A stretch of 64,000 nucleotides of DNA from Microbacteriaceae bacterium VKM Ac-2854 (GCA_013205085.1 JABMLH010000006.1:216160-280159); one strand, 5' to 3'. Shown: positions 7,602 through 16,374, numbered from the stretch's first letter. Made by a program: numbers and translations. Notes: generated by a model from the letters alone, not told the origin.

Positions 7602-8936
7602 TCAATCGCGCCGGTAGACCTCGAGCAAGAAATCCGCCTCGCGGTGCTCGATCACCCGGGTCAGGCCCGACGCCGCGGCGAAGCTCCGATGCACCAGTTC
7701 CGGCTGCTGTCGGAAGTCGGGTTCCGGATGCAGCCAGTGGCACAGCACGACCTCGCCGTCCGCCGGCAGCTCGCGCCCGACCCGCAGCGCGATGCGCAGC
7801 CACGCCTCTGGGTCGAGGTAGTAGCCCACCTCGGAGAGCACGATCAGGTCGTGTTCTCCGGCCGGCCACGCGGCGGCCGCATCCCGTGCCTCGGCCCGCG
7901 CGTGCGGCATCGGCCGCAGGCGCTCCGAAGCAGCAGCGACCGCTCGCGGGGCGATGTCGACCGCGAGTAACTCGTCCGAGCGCTGCGCGAGCTCGACCGA
8001 GAGCACCCCGATCGAGCAACCGACCTCGAGGGCGCTGCGATAACGCTCCCGGGTGAGCGCAGCGAGGGTGACGGCGCGCTTGCGCCGCTCGTACCAGCGG
8101 GTTGTGAAGCCCCACGGATCGGCGACGCGATGCAGCTCATCGAAGCGCGTCGCTGTTGGGTTCTCTGGCAGGTCTTCTGGCAGGAACAGGATCTCGCGCG
8201 ACGAGTCGAAGTGCTCCAGGAACGCCGGAACCAGCACCGGAGCGGCGCCGGTGATCTGGCTCGAATACGCAGCCAGGGCGGCCGCCTTCCGTGCCCGGGC
8301 GGCGGCGGAGAGCGCGAACGTGCGCGCCCGCGACCACGGCACGTCGCCGCCGGTGCCCCACTGCCAGAGCCAGATCGGGTACTCCAGCACCCGGCGCGCG
8401 ATGCCGGCAGTGTTCCCCGCGGCGGTCCCGGCAGCGGTCCCGGAGGTGCTCCCGGCAGCGGTCCCCGTGACAGCGCCGCGCACCGCCTCCGCGAGCCGCC
8501 GATGGTCGCCGTGCCGATCGCCCTGCCACGTCACGAGCACGGATCGCGCGGGGAACCGTCCGAGGGTCCGCTCGACGGCCGCACCGAGCGCGGGCTCCAC
8601 ATCCTTCAGGCCCGCGTCCGGCAATCCGTAGAACTCGACCGTCGCGTCCGGGGCGAGGATGCGCAACGCCGCGATCGCCTCGCCGCGGCGCACCGCCGTC
8701 GAGGCCGCGTCGTGGCCGCTGGTGGCGAGGACGAGGTGGATACCCACTCCCGCGTCGGCGAGGCCGGCGAGGAGCCCGCCGACTCCGAGGGTCTCGTCAT
8801 CCGGATGCGCGGCGAACACGATGACCCCGGAGGAGAAGGCGTCGGCGGCGAGCGCCCGCGCGTCGGACCAGCGTGGATCGGCGCGCCACGCGGCGGCCGG
8901 CGTGACGGTGCGGGTCGCGTCGAAGCCCGCCATCAC
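7602..8936 (-). CDS. Bifunctional PIG-L deacetylase / SAM-dependent methyltransferase
   Basis: A 444-residue fusion. The N-terminal half is a PIG-L (LmbE-like) zinc deacetylase with the metal-binding AHPDDE motif (about residues 41-46) and a second His-containing block, GDRHGDHRRLAEA. The C-terminal half is a class I methyltransferase with SAM motif ALEVGCSIGVLS, acidic strand LLAVDIAPRAV, and the later LIVLSEVGYYLDP. Between the halves lies a low-complexity Gly/Thr/Ala stretch made of imperfect repeats (about 8408-8472). Starts at ATG 8936, overlapping the stop of the acyl-CoA dehydrogenase gene by 4 nt, so the two are almost certainly co-translated. PIG-L enzymes remove N-acetyl groups from amino sugars, and a methyltransferase fused to one suggests tailoring of a glycoside. 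Exact substrate unknown. Confidence 0.9.
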   Translation of the reverse strand: MMAGFDATRTVTPAAAWRADPRWSDARALAADAFSSGVIVFAAHPDDETLGVGGLLAGLADAGVGIHLVLATSGHDAASTAVRRGEAIAALRILAPDATVEFYGLPDAGLKDVEPALGAAVERTLGRFPARSVLVTWQGDRHGDHRRLAEAVRGAVTGTAAGSTSGTAAGTAAGNTAGIARRVLEYPIWLWQWGTGGDVPWSRARTFALSAAARARKAAALAAYSSQITGAAPVLVPAFLEHFDSSREILFLPEDLPENPTATRFDELHRVADPWGFTTRWYERRKRAVTLAALTRERYRSALEVGCSIGVLSVELAQRSDELLAVDIAPRAVAAASERLRPMPHARAEARDAAAAWPAGEHDLIVLSEVGYYLDPEAWLRIALRVGRELPADGEVVLCHWLHPEPDFRQQPELVHRSFAAASGLTRVIEHREADFLLEVYRRD

Positions 8937-9958
8937 GGCCCCGCGGGCGAGGTCAGCTGCGGATTCGCCGCGCTCGGATCCGCGGCGACGGCGCGGGCGA
9001 GAGTGCGCGCGAGGGAAGCGTCATCACGACCGCGGTGGTACTGGGCCGCGTACAGGGCGAGGTCGGCCGTGCGGCGCGCGTACTCGGCGTCGAAGACAGC
9101 CGGCCCCGGCCCGAGCACGTCCTGGCAGGCGGAGAGCACCTCGGCCACCGCGTCCGCGACCACCCCGCGGACGCGATGCGCCCTGATCGATTCGGTGTCT
9201 CGATCCGTCGGCCCGGTGGCGGCACGGTCGATCGCCGAGGCGGCGGCCGCGAGCGACTCGGCGGCCGTCGCCATCGCGCGATGAGCCCGGCCGATCCGCG
9301 CGAGCGCCAGGGTGTCCGATGTCGATGCGGTCCGCTCGAGCAGCCGCTGCAGCAGCGGTCGGGCGCCGCCCCACCAGCACGCCGCGACGCCGATGCCGCC
9401 CCAGGCGAAACCGGGCCGGCGCAGGTACCAACCGGGCTCGCCCACCGGCACGGCCTCCGCGCGGTCGAAACGCACCGGCGAGCTCACGACCGCGGTGAGT
9501 CCGCGCGCGTGCCACGGAACATCGGTGACCGTCGCCGTCGCTCGGCGCAGCTCGACGGCGAAGAGGCCGCGCCGCTCGTCATCGACCCAGGCCGTGACGA
9601 GGGCGGAGTCGAGCGCGCCCGCGAGCGAGCACCACGGCTTCACGCCCGACAGGGTGCCGTCGGGCCCGAGCTGCAGACGCGAACCGGGCGCCTCCGCGGC
9701 GAAGACGCCCCAGCTGCCCTCCCCCGCCGGCAGGCCGGCCTCGGCGAGGATCGCGAGCGCATCGAGGTGCGGCTCGACGACGCGGGCGGTACTGACGTCG
9801 CGCTCGGCGATCGCCGCGAACACCCGCAGCCGGGCGAGCGTGTCGACCCCGGGTCGCGGAACCCGCGGACCGAGACGGGCGGCTGCGGCCAGCACGCTCG
9901 CGACGTCGGGACCGGCCGAGGCGATCTCGTCGGCGAGCGCCGCCTCGTGCTCCTGCAT
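8933..9958 (-). CDS. Acyl-CoA dehydrogenase-like flavoprotein
   Basis: A 341-residue protein of the acyl-CoA dehydrogenase fold, shorter than the usual 380-400 residues. The beta-domain region (GSRLQLGPDGTLSGVKPWCSLAGALDSALVTAWVDDERRGLFAVEL) and the helical C-terminal domain (ARIGRAHRAMATAAESLAAAA) are recognisable, but no clear catalytic Glu motif could be placed. It may be a divergent member working on a carrier-bound or glycosidic substrate rather than in beta-oxidation. It is the first gene of a two-gene unit with the PIG-L/methyltransferase (4-nt overlap) and is transcribed divergently from the GT2 gene at 10177. A 15-bp repeat array lies in the shared promoter. Start ATG 9958. Confidence 0.82.
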   Translation of the reverse strand: MQEHEAALADEIASAGPDVASVLAAAARLGPRVPRPGVDTLARLRVFAAIAERDVSTARVVEPHLDALAILAEAGLPAGEGSWGVFAAEAPGSRLQLGPDGTLSGVKPWCSLAGALDSALVTAWVDDERRGLFAVELRRATATVTDVPWHARGLTAVVSSPVRFDRAEAVPVGEPGWYLRRPGFAWGGIGVAACWWGGARPLLQRLLERTASTSDTLALARIGRAHRAMATAAESLAAAASAIDRAATGPTDRDTESIRAHRVRGVVADAVAEVLSACQDVLGPGPAVFDAEYARRTADLALYAAQYHRGRDDASLARTLARAVAADPSAANPQLTSPAGP

Positions 9959-10001
9959 CCCCTCACGCTAGGGCAGCCACCGGCTCCGGCCGCCCGGGTT
10001 G

Positions 10002-10099
10002 ACAGCGTTCAGGCCGACAGCGCTCGGCTTGACAGCGCTCGGCTTCACAGCGCTGGGCTTCACAGCGCTGGGCTTCACAGCGCTCGGCTTGACAGCGCT
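10002..10099. repeat. 15-bp tandem array (seven units) in a divergent promoter
   Basis: The octamer ACAGCGCT (first copy ACAGCGTT) occurs seven times at exactly 15-bp spacing: 10002, 10017, 10032, 10047, 10062, 10077 and 10092. The linker is mostly cggcttg or gggcttc. Each unit contains the palindrome AGCGCT. A further 14-bp direct repeat (cgtcggcgggctgt) follows directly. It lies between the acyl-CoA dehydrogenase start (9958) and the GT2 start (10177), outside any credible gene. Confidence 0.92.
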
Positions 10100-10176
10100 C
10101 GTCTTCGTCGGCGGGCTGTCCGTCGGCGGGCTGTCAAGCACCCGCCGCGGATCGAGTCGAACCGTAGGCTCGGACG

Positions 10177-10941
10177 ATGCCAGCGGACGTGCGCCCCAGC
10201 GAGATCCCGATCCGGGACGTCTCCGTCGTCATCCCCGCCCGCGACGAAGGGGACACCCTGCACGCGTGCCTGACCGCGGTCGTCGCGGCGATCGACGACG
10301 TCCGCCGCGCGGATCCGACACTCGCGGTGCGGGTGGTCCTCGTGCTGGACCGGTGCACCGACGACAGCGCCCGCGTCGCCGCCCGCTTCGCGCCGGTGAT
10401 CGCGATCGAGGCGGATGCAGGCTCCGTCGGCGCCGCCCGCGCTCTCGGCATCGCGGCCGCGGAACAGGCCGCACCCGACGCCGCCGGTCACTGGATCGCC
10501 AACACCGACGCGGACTCGATCGTGCCGCCGCACTGGTTGAGCACGCAGCTGCGGGAGGCCGCCGAGGGCTGCGACGTCTGGGTCGGCACCGTGACTCCGG
10601 TGCTCGACGAGCTCGACCCCGAGCGTCGAGCCGCGTGGATCCGCACGCATCCGCCCGGCGCCTCGGTCGGGCACGTGCACGGCGCGAACCTCGGCTTCCG
10701 CGCCACGAGCTACCGCGACGCCGGCGGATTCGAGCACCTTCCGGAGCACGAGGACGTCCGCCTGGTGGAACGCGCGGCCCGAGCGGGCGCCCGCATCGCC
10801 GCATCCGATGCCGCCGCGGTGCTCACCTCGGCTCGACTGCGCGGCCGGACCCCGGGCGGATACGCCGGCTATCTCGCCGATCTCACGGTCGATCTCACCG
10901 CCGATCTCACCGCCGATCTCACCGCCGTCAGCGCCTCGTAG
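10177..10941 (+). CDS. Glycosyltransferase family 2
   Basis: A 254-residue GT-A fold transferase. The N-terminus has SVVIPARDEGDTLHACL, then VLVLDRCTDDSA and the metal-binding NTDADSIVPPHW (about residues 108-119). Acceptor-side features HGANLGFRATSYRDAGGFEHLPEHEDV follow. There is no membrane segment. The C-terminus ends in a low-complexity tail of DLTA units encoded by a 12-bp repeat (10879-10926), unlike normal family members. It is divergent from the acyl-CoA dehydrogenase and PIG-L/methyltransferase genes, and the three enzyme types together look like a small glycoconjugate pathway. Start ATG 10177 is the first plausible one after the repeat-bearing intergenic region. Confidence 0.92.
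   Translation: MPADVRPSEIPIRDVSVVIPARDEGDTLHACLTAVVAAIDDVRRADPTLAVRVVLVLDRCTDDSARVAARFAPVIAIEADAGSVGAARALGIAAAEQAAPDAAGHWIANTDADSIVPPHWLSTQLREAAEGCDVWVGTVTPVLDELDPERRAAWIRTHPPGASVGHVHGANLGFRATSYRDAGGFEHLPEHEDVRLVERAARAGARIAASDAAAVLTSARLRGRTPGGYAGYLADLTVDLTADLTADLTAVSAS
10879..10926 (+). repeat. 12-bp in-frame repeat (x4) at the GT2 C-terminus
   Basis: Four units of gatctcaccgcc (the first reads gatctcacggtc) encode a DLTA/DLTV tail just before the stop codon. Unit length is a multiple of three, so copy changes keep the frame. Confidence 0.85.
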
Positions 10942-10959
10942 CGGCCGGCTGGATGCGGG

Positions 10960-11001
10960 TCAGACCGATCCCGTGTGTGATCAGACCGCTCCCGTGTGTG
11001 A
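10960..11001. repeat. 21-bp tandem duplication upstream of the alcohol dehydrogenase
   Basis: tcagaccgatcccgtgtgtga (10960-10980) is followed immediately by a copy differing at one base (10981-11001). It lies 132 bp upstream of the dehydrogenase start and could be a duplicated operator or simply slippage. Confidence 0.75.
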
Positions 11002-11133
11002 AATGTCGGTCGGACCCGCCGCATCCTGCGCACCCCCGCACCATCTGGCAAGCCCCTCACCCGGGCCGGGCGTTCAGGCGATGGTGGGAGCGGACGCCGC
11101 CACCGGGCGGCGCTCCGAACGAGAGGACAGCCC

Positions 11134-12315
11134 ATGAAGGCCGTTACCTGGCAGGGCAAGCGCACGATCCGGGTCGACGAGGTCGAGGATCCGCGGATCC
11201 AGGAGCCCACCGACGCGATCATCCGGATCACCTCGACCGCGATCTGCGGATCGGACCTGCACCTCTACGAGCTGTTCGGCCCATTCCTGGACGCGGGCGA
11301 CATCCTCGGGCACGAGTCGATGGGCGTCGTCGAGGCGATCGGGGCCGAGGTCACCGAGGTCGCCGTCGGCGACCGCGTCGTCGTGCCGTTCACCATCGCC
11401 TGCGGGCACTGCTTCATGTGCCAGCGCGGCCTGCAATCGCAGTGCGAGACCACCCAGGTGCGCGAGTACAACAGCGGCGCCACGCTCTACGGCTACACCA
11501 AGCTGTACGGGCAGGTTCCCGGCGGCCAGGCGGAGCGACTGCGCATCCACCTCGCCGACGCCAACCTGATCCGCGTCGGCAGCGAGCTGCCCGACGAGCG
11601 CTACCTGTTCCTCAGCGACATCCTGCCCACGGCCTGGCAGGGCGTGGAGTACGCGGAGATCCCCGACGGCGGATCCGTCGTCGTCTTCGGGCTCGGACCG
11701 GTCGGTCAGTTCGCCGCCCGCATCGCGAAGCATCGCGGCTTCGAGGTCGTCGCGATCGACCCGGTGCCGGAACGGCGCGCGATGGCGCAGCGGCACGGCA
11801 TCGACGCCGTCGACGCGACCGACGACGTGGTCGAGCGGCTGCGCGAACGCTTCGACGGCCGCGGGCCGGACGCCGTCATCGACGCGGTCGGGATGGAGGC
11901 GCACGGCTCACCCGTCGCCGCAGTCGCGCAGGCGGTCACCGGCATCCTGCCCAAACCGCTGGCGCGCGCCATGATGCAGACCGCCGGCGTCGACCGGCTC
12001 ACCGTGCTGCACAACTCCCTCGATCTCGTGCGGCGCGGCGGCACCGTCTCGCTCAGCGGCGTCTACGGCGGCGAGGCCGACCCGATGCCCATGATGTCGA
12101 TGTTCGACAAGCAGGTCACGCTGCGGATGGGGCAGTGCAACGTGCGCCGCTGGATCGACGCGATCCTGCCGCTCGTCGAGGATCCGGCCGATCCGCTGGG
12201 CACCGAAGACCTCGTGACGCACCACGTCGGAATCGACGAGGCGCCCGCGATGTACGAGATCTTCCAGAAGAAGCAGGACGGCTGCATCAAGGTGGTGCTG
12301 CACCCGGGCAGCTAG
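11134..12315 (+). CDS. Zinc-dependent medium-chain alcohol/formaldehyde dehydrogenase
   Basis: A 393-residue MDR-family dehydrogenase. The catalytic zinc site is visible as TAICGSDLHLYE and GHESMGVVEAIG. The structural zinc lobe is CGHCFMCQRGLQSQCE. The NAD-binding fold contains VVFGLGPVGQFAARIA followed by VVAIDPVPER. The long insertion after the structural lobe and the sequence near HGSPVAAVAQAV resemble the glutathione-independent formaldehyde dehydrogenase branch, though substrate specificity is uncertain. Start ATG 11134 is supported by GAGAGGA upstream. A tandem 21-bp duplication lies in its upstream region. It is followed at 94 bp by an epimerase-like gene on the same strand, possibly cotranscribed. 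Confidence 0.92.
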   Translation: MKAVTWQGKRTIRVDEVEDPRIQEPTDAIIRITSTAICGSDLHLYELFGPFLDAGDILGHESMGVVEAIGAEVTEVAVGDRVVVPFTIACGHCFMCQRGLQSQCETTQVREYNSGATLYGYTKLYGQVPGGQAERLRIHLADANLIRVGSELPDERYLFLSDILPTAWQGVEYAEIPDGGSVVVFGLGPVGQFAARIAKHRGFEVVAIDPVPERRAMAQRHGIDAVDATDDVVERLRERFDGRGPDAVIDAVGMEAHGSPVAAVAQAVTGILPKPLARAMMQTAGVDRLTVLHNSLDLVRRGGTVSLSGVYGGEADPMPMMSMFDKQVTLRMGQCNVRRWIDAILPLVEDPADPLGTEDLVTHHVGIDEAPAMYEIFQKKQDGCIKVVLHPGS

Positions 12316-12408
12316 ATCCCGGCAGCGAGGGTCCGGCAGCGAGATCCGGCGCAGCGGATCGGGTGTCAAGCCCTCACCCTCGGTGGCCCGGTCGCCTTGA
12401 CTCGCAGC

Positions 12409-13419
12409 ATGCGAATCGTTGTGATCGGCGCCACCGGCAACCTGGGCACCGCCCTCCTGACCCGTCTCGCGGGCGAGGGGCACGAGGTCGTCGGGGTCGC
12501 CCGGCGCGTCCCCGACACGCGCGCGGCTCCCTACGGATCCGCGAGCTGGCGGTCCGTCGACATCGCGGCGACCGATGCGCCGGCCCGCCTCGCCCCGGTG
12601 TTCGAGGGGGCGGATGCGGTGGTGCACCTGGCCTGGGCGCTGCAGCCGAACCACAACGAGCACACCCTGCGCCGCGTGAACGTCACCGGCACGGCCGCCG
12701 TGCTCAGCGCCGTCGCCGCCGCCGGCGTCCCGCACCTGGTCGTCGCCTCCTCCGTCGGCGCCTACTCGATCGGGCCCAAGAACGCGCGGGTCGACGAGAG
12801 CTGGCCCACCGGCGGCATCGCCACCTCGCACTACAGCCGGCACAAGGCGATGAATGAGCGTGCGCTGGACCGCTTCGAGGCGGCGCATCCGGGCGTGACC
12901 GTGGCGCGGATCCGTCCGGGTCTGGTGTTCCAGGAGAATGCGGCGACCGAGATCGCCGGGCTGTTCCTCGGGCGGCACATCCCGACCCGGTGGCTCGGCT
13001 CCGTGCGCATCCCCGTCGTGCCGCTCTCGACCAGGATCGTGTCGCAGGCCGTGCATGCCCGCGACGTCGCCGAGGCGTTCACCCTCGCGCTCGAGCAGCG
13101 GGCCTCCGGCGCGTTCAACATCGCCGCGGAGCCGGTGCTCGGGCCGGTCGAGGTCGCCGCAGCGGTCGGCGGCCGCCCCGTCCCGTTCCGCTTCGACGTG
13201 CTGCGCAGCGTGGTCTGGCTGAGCTGGAAGCTGCGCCTGCAGGCGACCGATCCGGGCTGGCTCGACATCGCCGCCGGCGTGCCGATCATGTCCACCGAAC
13301 GTGCGCGGCGCGAACTCGGCTGGGCACCGACCGTGTCCGCCACGGATGCCCTGGCCGAGATCGTGCGCGGACTCGCGCGGCGCAGCCGGGTGCCGGAGTC
13401 CGACCCGCTGCACGGCTGA
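12409..13419 (+). CDS. NAD-dependent epimerase/dehydratase family protein (extended SDR)
   Basis: A 336-residue extended short-chain dehydrogenase/reductase. It opens with the nucleotide-binding MRIVVIGATGNLGTALL, has an acidic-strand region DAVVHLAWALQPNHNE, a serine-bearing VVASSVGAYSIG and the catalytic YxxxK as HYSRHK. The substrate region PILSTERARRELGW-like (here VPIMSTERARRELGW) is typical of sugar-nucleotide epimerase-like proteins of actinobacteria. I use ATG 12409; an in-frame TTG 12 bp upstream is possible but not needed. It could act on a nucleotide sugar, which would fit the many glycosyltransferases nearby, but no direct link is visible. Confidence 0.88.
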   Translation: MRIVVIGATGNLGTALLTRLAGEGHEVVGVARRVPDTRAAPYGSASWRSVDIAATDAPARLAPVFEGADAVVHLAWALQPNHNEHTLRRVNVTGTAAVLSAVAAAGVPHLVVASSVGAYSIGPKNARVDESWPTGGIATSHYSRHKAMNERALDRFEAAHPGVTVARIRPGLVFQENAATEIAGLFLGRHIPTRWLGSVRIPVVPLSTRIVSQAVHARDVAEAFTLALEQRASGAFNIAAEPVLGPVEVAAAVGGRPVPFRFDVLRSVVWLSWKLRLQATDPGWLDIAAGVPIMSTERARRELGWAPTVSATDALAEIVRGLARRSRVPESDPLHG

Positions 13420-13598
13420 ACGCGCCGGTAGCTCAGGCCAGCAGCTCGAGCCGGTAGCGCAGTGCAGCAGCTCGGGCAGGCAGCGCGGGCCCCGCATGCT
13501 CCCGGGCTCGCGCGCCGAGCGCAAGTCCTGTCCTCCCGGCTGACGCGCCCCTACCGTCGAGAACGCGTCGACTGCGGCGCAGCTCAGGAGGCTGTCAG

Positions 13599-13850
13599 AT
13601 GAAGGTATCGGAAGTCCGTTGGAACGATGAGGCGCGCGCGAAGATCGTGGCCGACGCCGATGAAGTGCTCCGCGCGGCGGTCGCCGACCTCGCCGGCACC
13701 ATGGCGGGTCACGAACCCGATGACGTCTACGAGGCGTTGAACGCGCGGATCAAGAACCGCTTCATCGACTACCAGCCCGGTCCGGATGTGCGCCGCTACG
13801 CCGACGCGATCGCGGCCGGCGAGGTCGAGCAGGAGCACGTCGCCTCCTGA
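13599..13850 (+). CDS. Small hypothetical protein
   Basis: An 83-residue soluble acidic protein with a strong ribosome site (CAGGAGG, 10 nt before ATG 13599). Two likely amphipathic helices (ARAKIVADADEVLRAAVADLAG and DDVYEALNARIKNRFIDY) are separated by GHEPD. There are no cysteines, signal peptide or membrane segment. I do not recognise a family. It stands alone about 100 bp upstream of an SDR gene on the same strand. Its good start signals and codon use argue that it is real. Confidence 0.7.
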   Translation: MKVSEVRWNDEARAKIVADADEVLRAAVADLAGTMAGHEPDDVYEALNARIKNRFIDYQPGPDVRRYADAIAAGEVEQEHVAS

Positions 13851-13947
13851 GCTTTCGCCGAACCCGGGCAGGATTCGCGTCGTCACCGCGTTGCTGCAGG
13901 GGTCGGCTCACGAGTCGACGCATCGATCGTCGCTCGAAAGGAACACC

Positions 13948-14766
13948 ATGAAGGTCTGGTTCATCACCGGTACGTCGCGAGGCTTCGGCCGGGAGTGGGC
14001 GATCGCGGCCCTGGAGCGGGGCGACAAGGTCGCCGCGACCGCGCGCAACACGGATTCACTCGCCGATCTCGTCGAGCGGTTCGGCGACGCGATCCTCCCC
14101 ATCGCCCTCGACGTCAACGACCGCGAGGCCGACATCGCCGCGGTCCGCCGCGCGCACGAGACCTTCGGCCGACTCGACGTCGTCGTCAACAACGCCGGCT
14201 ACGGCCACTTCGGTTTCATCGAGGAGATCACGGAGGACGAGGCGCGGGCGCAGCTCGAGACCAACCTCTTCGGTGCGCTCTGGATCACCCAGGCCGCACT
14301 GCCGTACCTGCGTGCACAGGGCAGCGGTCACATCATCCAGGTCTCCTCGATCGGCGGCATCTCCGCCTTCCCGCTCGTGGGCATCTATCACGCGTCGAAG
14401 TGGGCGCTGGAGGGCTTCAGCCAGTCCCTCGCGCAGGAGGTCGCCGGTTTCGGCATCAACGTCACCCTCATCGAGCCCGGCGGCTTCAGCACCGACTGGA
14501 GCGGCGACTCAGCCAAGACGTCCGCCCCGTTGGACGCCTACGCCGCGCTGCACGAAGCCGTCGCCGAACAGCGCAAGGCGCGCGTCGGCACCCCGGGCGA
14601 CCCGAAGGCCTCGGCCGCCGCCATCCTGCGCGTGGTCGACGCGGAGCAGCCGCCGCTGCGCGTGTTCTTCGGCACCGCTCCGCTCGGTATCGCCAAGGCC
14701 GACTACGCCGCGCGCATCGCGACGTGGGAGGAATGGGACGAGGTGTCGCGGGTGGCGCAGGGCTGA
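13948..14766 (+). CDS. Classical short-chain dehydrogenase/reductase
   Basis: A 272-residue classical SDR. The cofactor motif TGTSRGFG is at about residues 7-14. NNAGYGHFG, the catalytic Ser in VSSIGGISA and the YxxxK motif as YHASK complete the active site, and IEPGGFSTDW follows as usual. The start is ATG 13948 with GAAAGGA seven bases upstream; a longer frame beginning at 13786 would overlap the preceding gene. The first helix (RGFGREWAIAALERGDKVAATARN) carries an Arg after the cofactor strand, which suggests NADP(H) preference. Substrate unknown. It is monocistronic, followed by a VOC protein after 80 bp. Confidence 0.92.
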   Translation: MKVWFITGTSRGFGREWAIAALERGDKVAATARNTDSLADLVERFGDAILPIALDVNDREADIAAVRRAHETFGRLDVVVNNAGYGHFGFIEEITEDEARAQLETNLFGALWITQAALPYLRAQGSGHIIQVSSIGGISAFPLVGIYHASKWALEGFSQSLAQEVAGFGINVTLIEPGGFSTDWSGDSAKTSAPLDAYAALHEAVAEQRKARVGTPGDPKASAAAILRVVDAEQPPLRVFFGTAPLGIAKADYAARIATWEEWDEVSRVAQG

Positions 14767-14846
14767 GCCACTGGGTGAGGTCACGGGGCTGAATCACTGG
14801 GCTGAACCCTCGGGCTGGGGCACGGAACGGGCGTAGCCTGCCGGTT

Positions 14847-15275
14847 ATGGCTCTGCGTCTGCGACAGGTCGTCCTCGACACCGAAGACACCCGCGCGCTC
14901 GCCGCGTTCTACCTCGCTCTCCTCGGTGCGCGCTACCGGCCGGGCGACGAACCGCCGGCCGACGGCTCGGACGACCACGCCGAGTGGGTCGCCATCCGCA
15001 CTCCGGACGGCGACCGCCTCGCCTTCCAACGAGTCGCCGAGCTGCCCCGTGTGACGTGGCCGGAGGGTCCTGTGCGGCAACAGCTGCACCTCGACTTCAT
15101 GGTGGCGAACGCCGACGAGCTCGAGCGGCAGCGCGCGCTCGCGGTCTCCCTCGGCGCCGAGGTGATCGACGATCAGAGCGGCGACCCGGAGGAGGCGCTC
15201 TACGTGTTCGCGGACCCCGCCGGTCATCCGTTCTGCATCTTCGTCGCGCCCGACTACGCCGCCCCACCCTGGTGA
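14847..15275 (+). CDS. VOC superfamily (glyoxalase-like) protein
   Basis: A 142-residue protein with two beta-alpha-beta-beta-beta modules of the vicinal oxygen chelate fold. The first module is LRQVVLDTEDTRALAAFYLALLGARY; the second is LHLDFMVANADELERQ with ALYVFADPAGHPFCIF. The His in QLHLDFMV and a terminal acidic residue are where metal ligands usually sit, but the first ligand position is VVLDT rather than a His, so catalytic metal binding is doubtful. Many such one-domain proteins are resistance or binding proteins of unknown ligand. It stands alone between the SDR gene and the convergent AraC-type regulator. Confidence 0.85.
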   Translation: MALRLRQVVLDTEDTRALAAFYLALLGARYRPGDEPPADGSDDHAEWVAIRTPDGDRLAFQRVAELPRVTWPEGPVRQQLHLDFMVANADELERQRALAVSLGAEVIDDQSGDPEEALYVFADPAGHPFCIFVAPDYAAPPW

Positions 15276-15352
15276 GCGCGCGCCCTCTCGCCGCCCGATC
15301 GCGCCTGGCCCGACCACGCCTGAGCATGACCGGCTGAACCCGCGCCGCGGAT

Positions 15353-16219
15353 TCACTCGCGCTCGACCGGGAGCCAGAGTTCGCAGGTGGCCGAGCTGAA
15401 GTCGTCGGCGCGTTCGAGCACGGCGACGATCGAGGGGCCCGGCCGCAGCCGCCACGGATTCGACGGGAACCACTCCGTCGCCGTGGCGGCCCACGCCGAC
15501 TGCAGGGCATCCGGATACGCTCCCTCGACCCGGAAGACCGCCCACGTGCCCGCCGGCACCTCGATCACGTCGAGATCGTCGGGCGTCCGGGTCGCGTCGG
15601 TGACGGCGACGCCGTGCAGGTAGGTGAGCTCGCTGCCTTCCGTGGAGTCCGGATCGACGTCGGCGCTCACCTGGAGCAGGCCGGCGGGCTCGGTGTCGCC
15701 CAACTGCTTCAGCCGCTGGTGCTCGGCCGAGGGGAGCGCGGTGATGTGGGCCTGGATGTGCGGATTGACGCCGCGATGGATCAGCGGGACGCGAGCGGCG
15801 TGGCCGATCAAGCGGAAGGACGGTCGGTCGGTGATCCGAGTGTGCATCGGGGTGTTCCCTTCGACGGTCAGGCGGAACCTGAGTTGTGGTTGTGCGCGAA
15901 GAGGGCCGCCGTCGCGGCGCACCGCGGCGGGTGCGGCACCGTGCACCGCTCGGAACGCCCGCCCGAAGGCCTCGGTCGAGCCGTAGCCGTAGCGCACCGC
16001 GATGCTCAGCACCTCGGCGTCGCCGAGCAGATCGCTCGCCGCGAGCGTCATCCGACGCCGGCGGATGTACTCAGAGAGCGGCATGCCGGCCAGCGACGAG
16101 AACATCCGCCGGAGGTGGTACTCCGTCGTACCGAGTTCGCTCGCCAGTCCGGCCACGTCGAGTTCGTCGGTCAGACGGTCCTCGATCAGTTCGACGAGGG
16201 TGTTGAGTGCTGCGATCAC
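15353..16219 (-). CDS. AraC-family regulator with GyrI-like effector domain
   Basis: A 288-residue transcription factor. The N-terminal AraC helix-turn-helix pair (about residues 12-105) contains LASELGTTEYHLRRMFSSLAG and VRYGYGSTEAFGRAFRAVHG. A GyrI/SOUL-like small-molecule binding domain (about 125-285) follows with PADVDPDS-type strands and EVPAGTWAVFRVEG. This arrangement is that of Rob/SoxS-like multidrug-sensing activators. I choose GTG 16219 because GAAGGGAG lies just upstream; ATG 16243 is the alternative. It is divergent from the SnoaL-like gene at 16375 across 155 bp, so it probably controls that gene and itself. The effector is unknown. Confidence 0.88.
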   Translation of the reverse strand: MIAALNTLVELIEDRLTDELDVAGLASELGTTEYHLRRMFSSLAGMPLSEYIRRRRMTLAASDLLGDAEVLSIAVRYGYGSTEAFGRAFRAVHGAAPAAVRRDGGPLRAQPQLRFRLTVEGNTPMHTRITDRPSFRLIGHAARVPLIHRGVNPHIQAHITALPSAEHQRLKQLGDTEPAGLLQVSADVDPDSTEGSELTYLHGVAVTDATRTPDDLDVIEVPAGTWAVFRVEGAYPDALQSAWAATATEWFPSNPWRLRPGPSIVAVLERADDFSSATCELWLPVERE

Positions 16220-16374
16220 GGCTCTCCCTTCGGCTTCGAGCATCGCGGGTCCATCGGATCGGCACCCGATGTTCCGGGACCGATCGGATCGGGTCGGCGA
16301 CGGGATCGCACCGCTCGTCCATCTGTCACCACTACAGTGCTCCCCGAACGGACGTGAGCGAAGGAGCATCCAGA

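Noticed and set aside
10002..10099. CRISPR array for the 15-bp repeats
   Set aside because: Units are directly adjacent with no spacers and far shorter than CRISPR repeats, and no cas genes are present.
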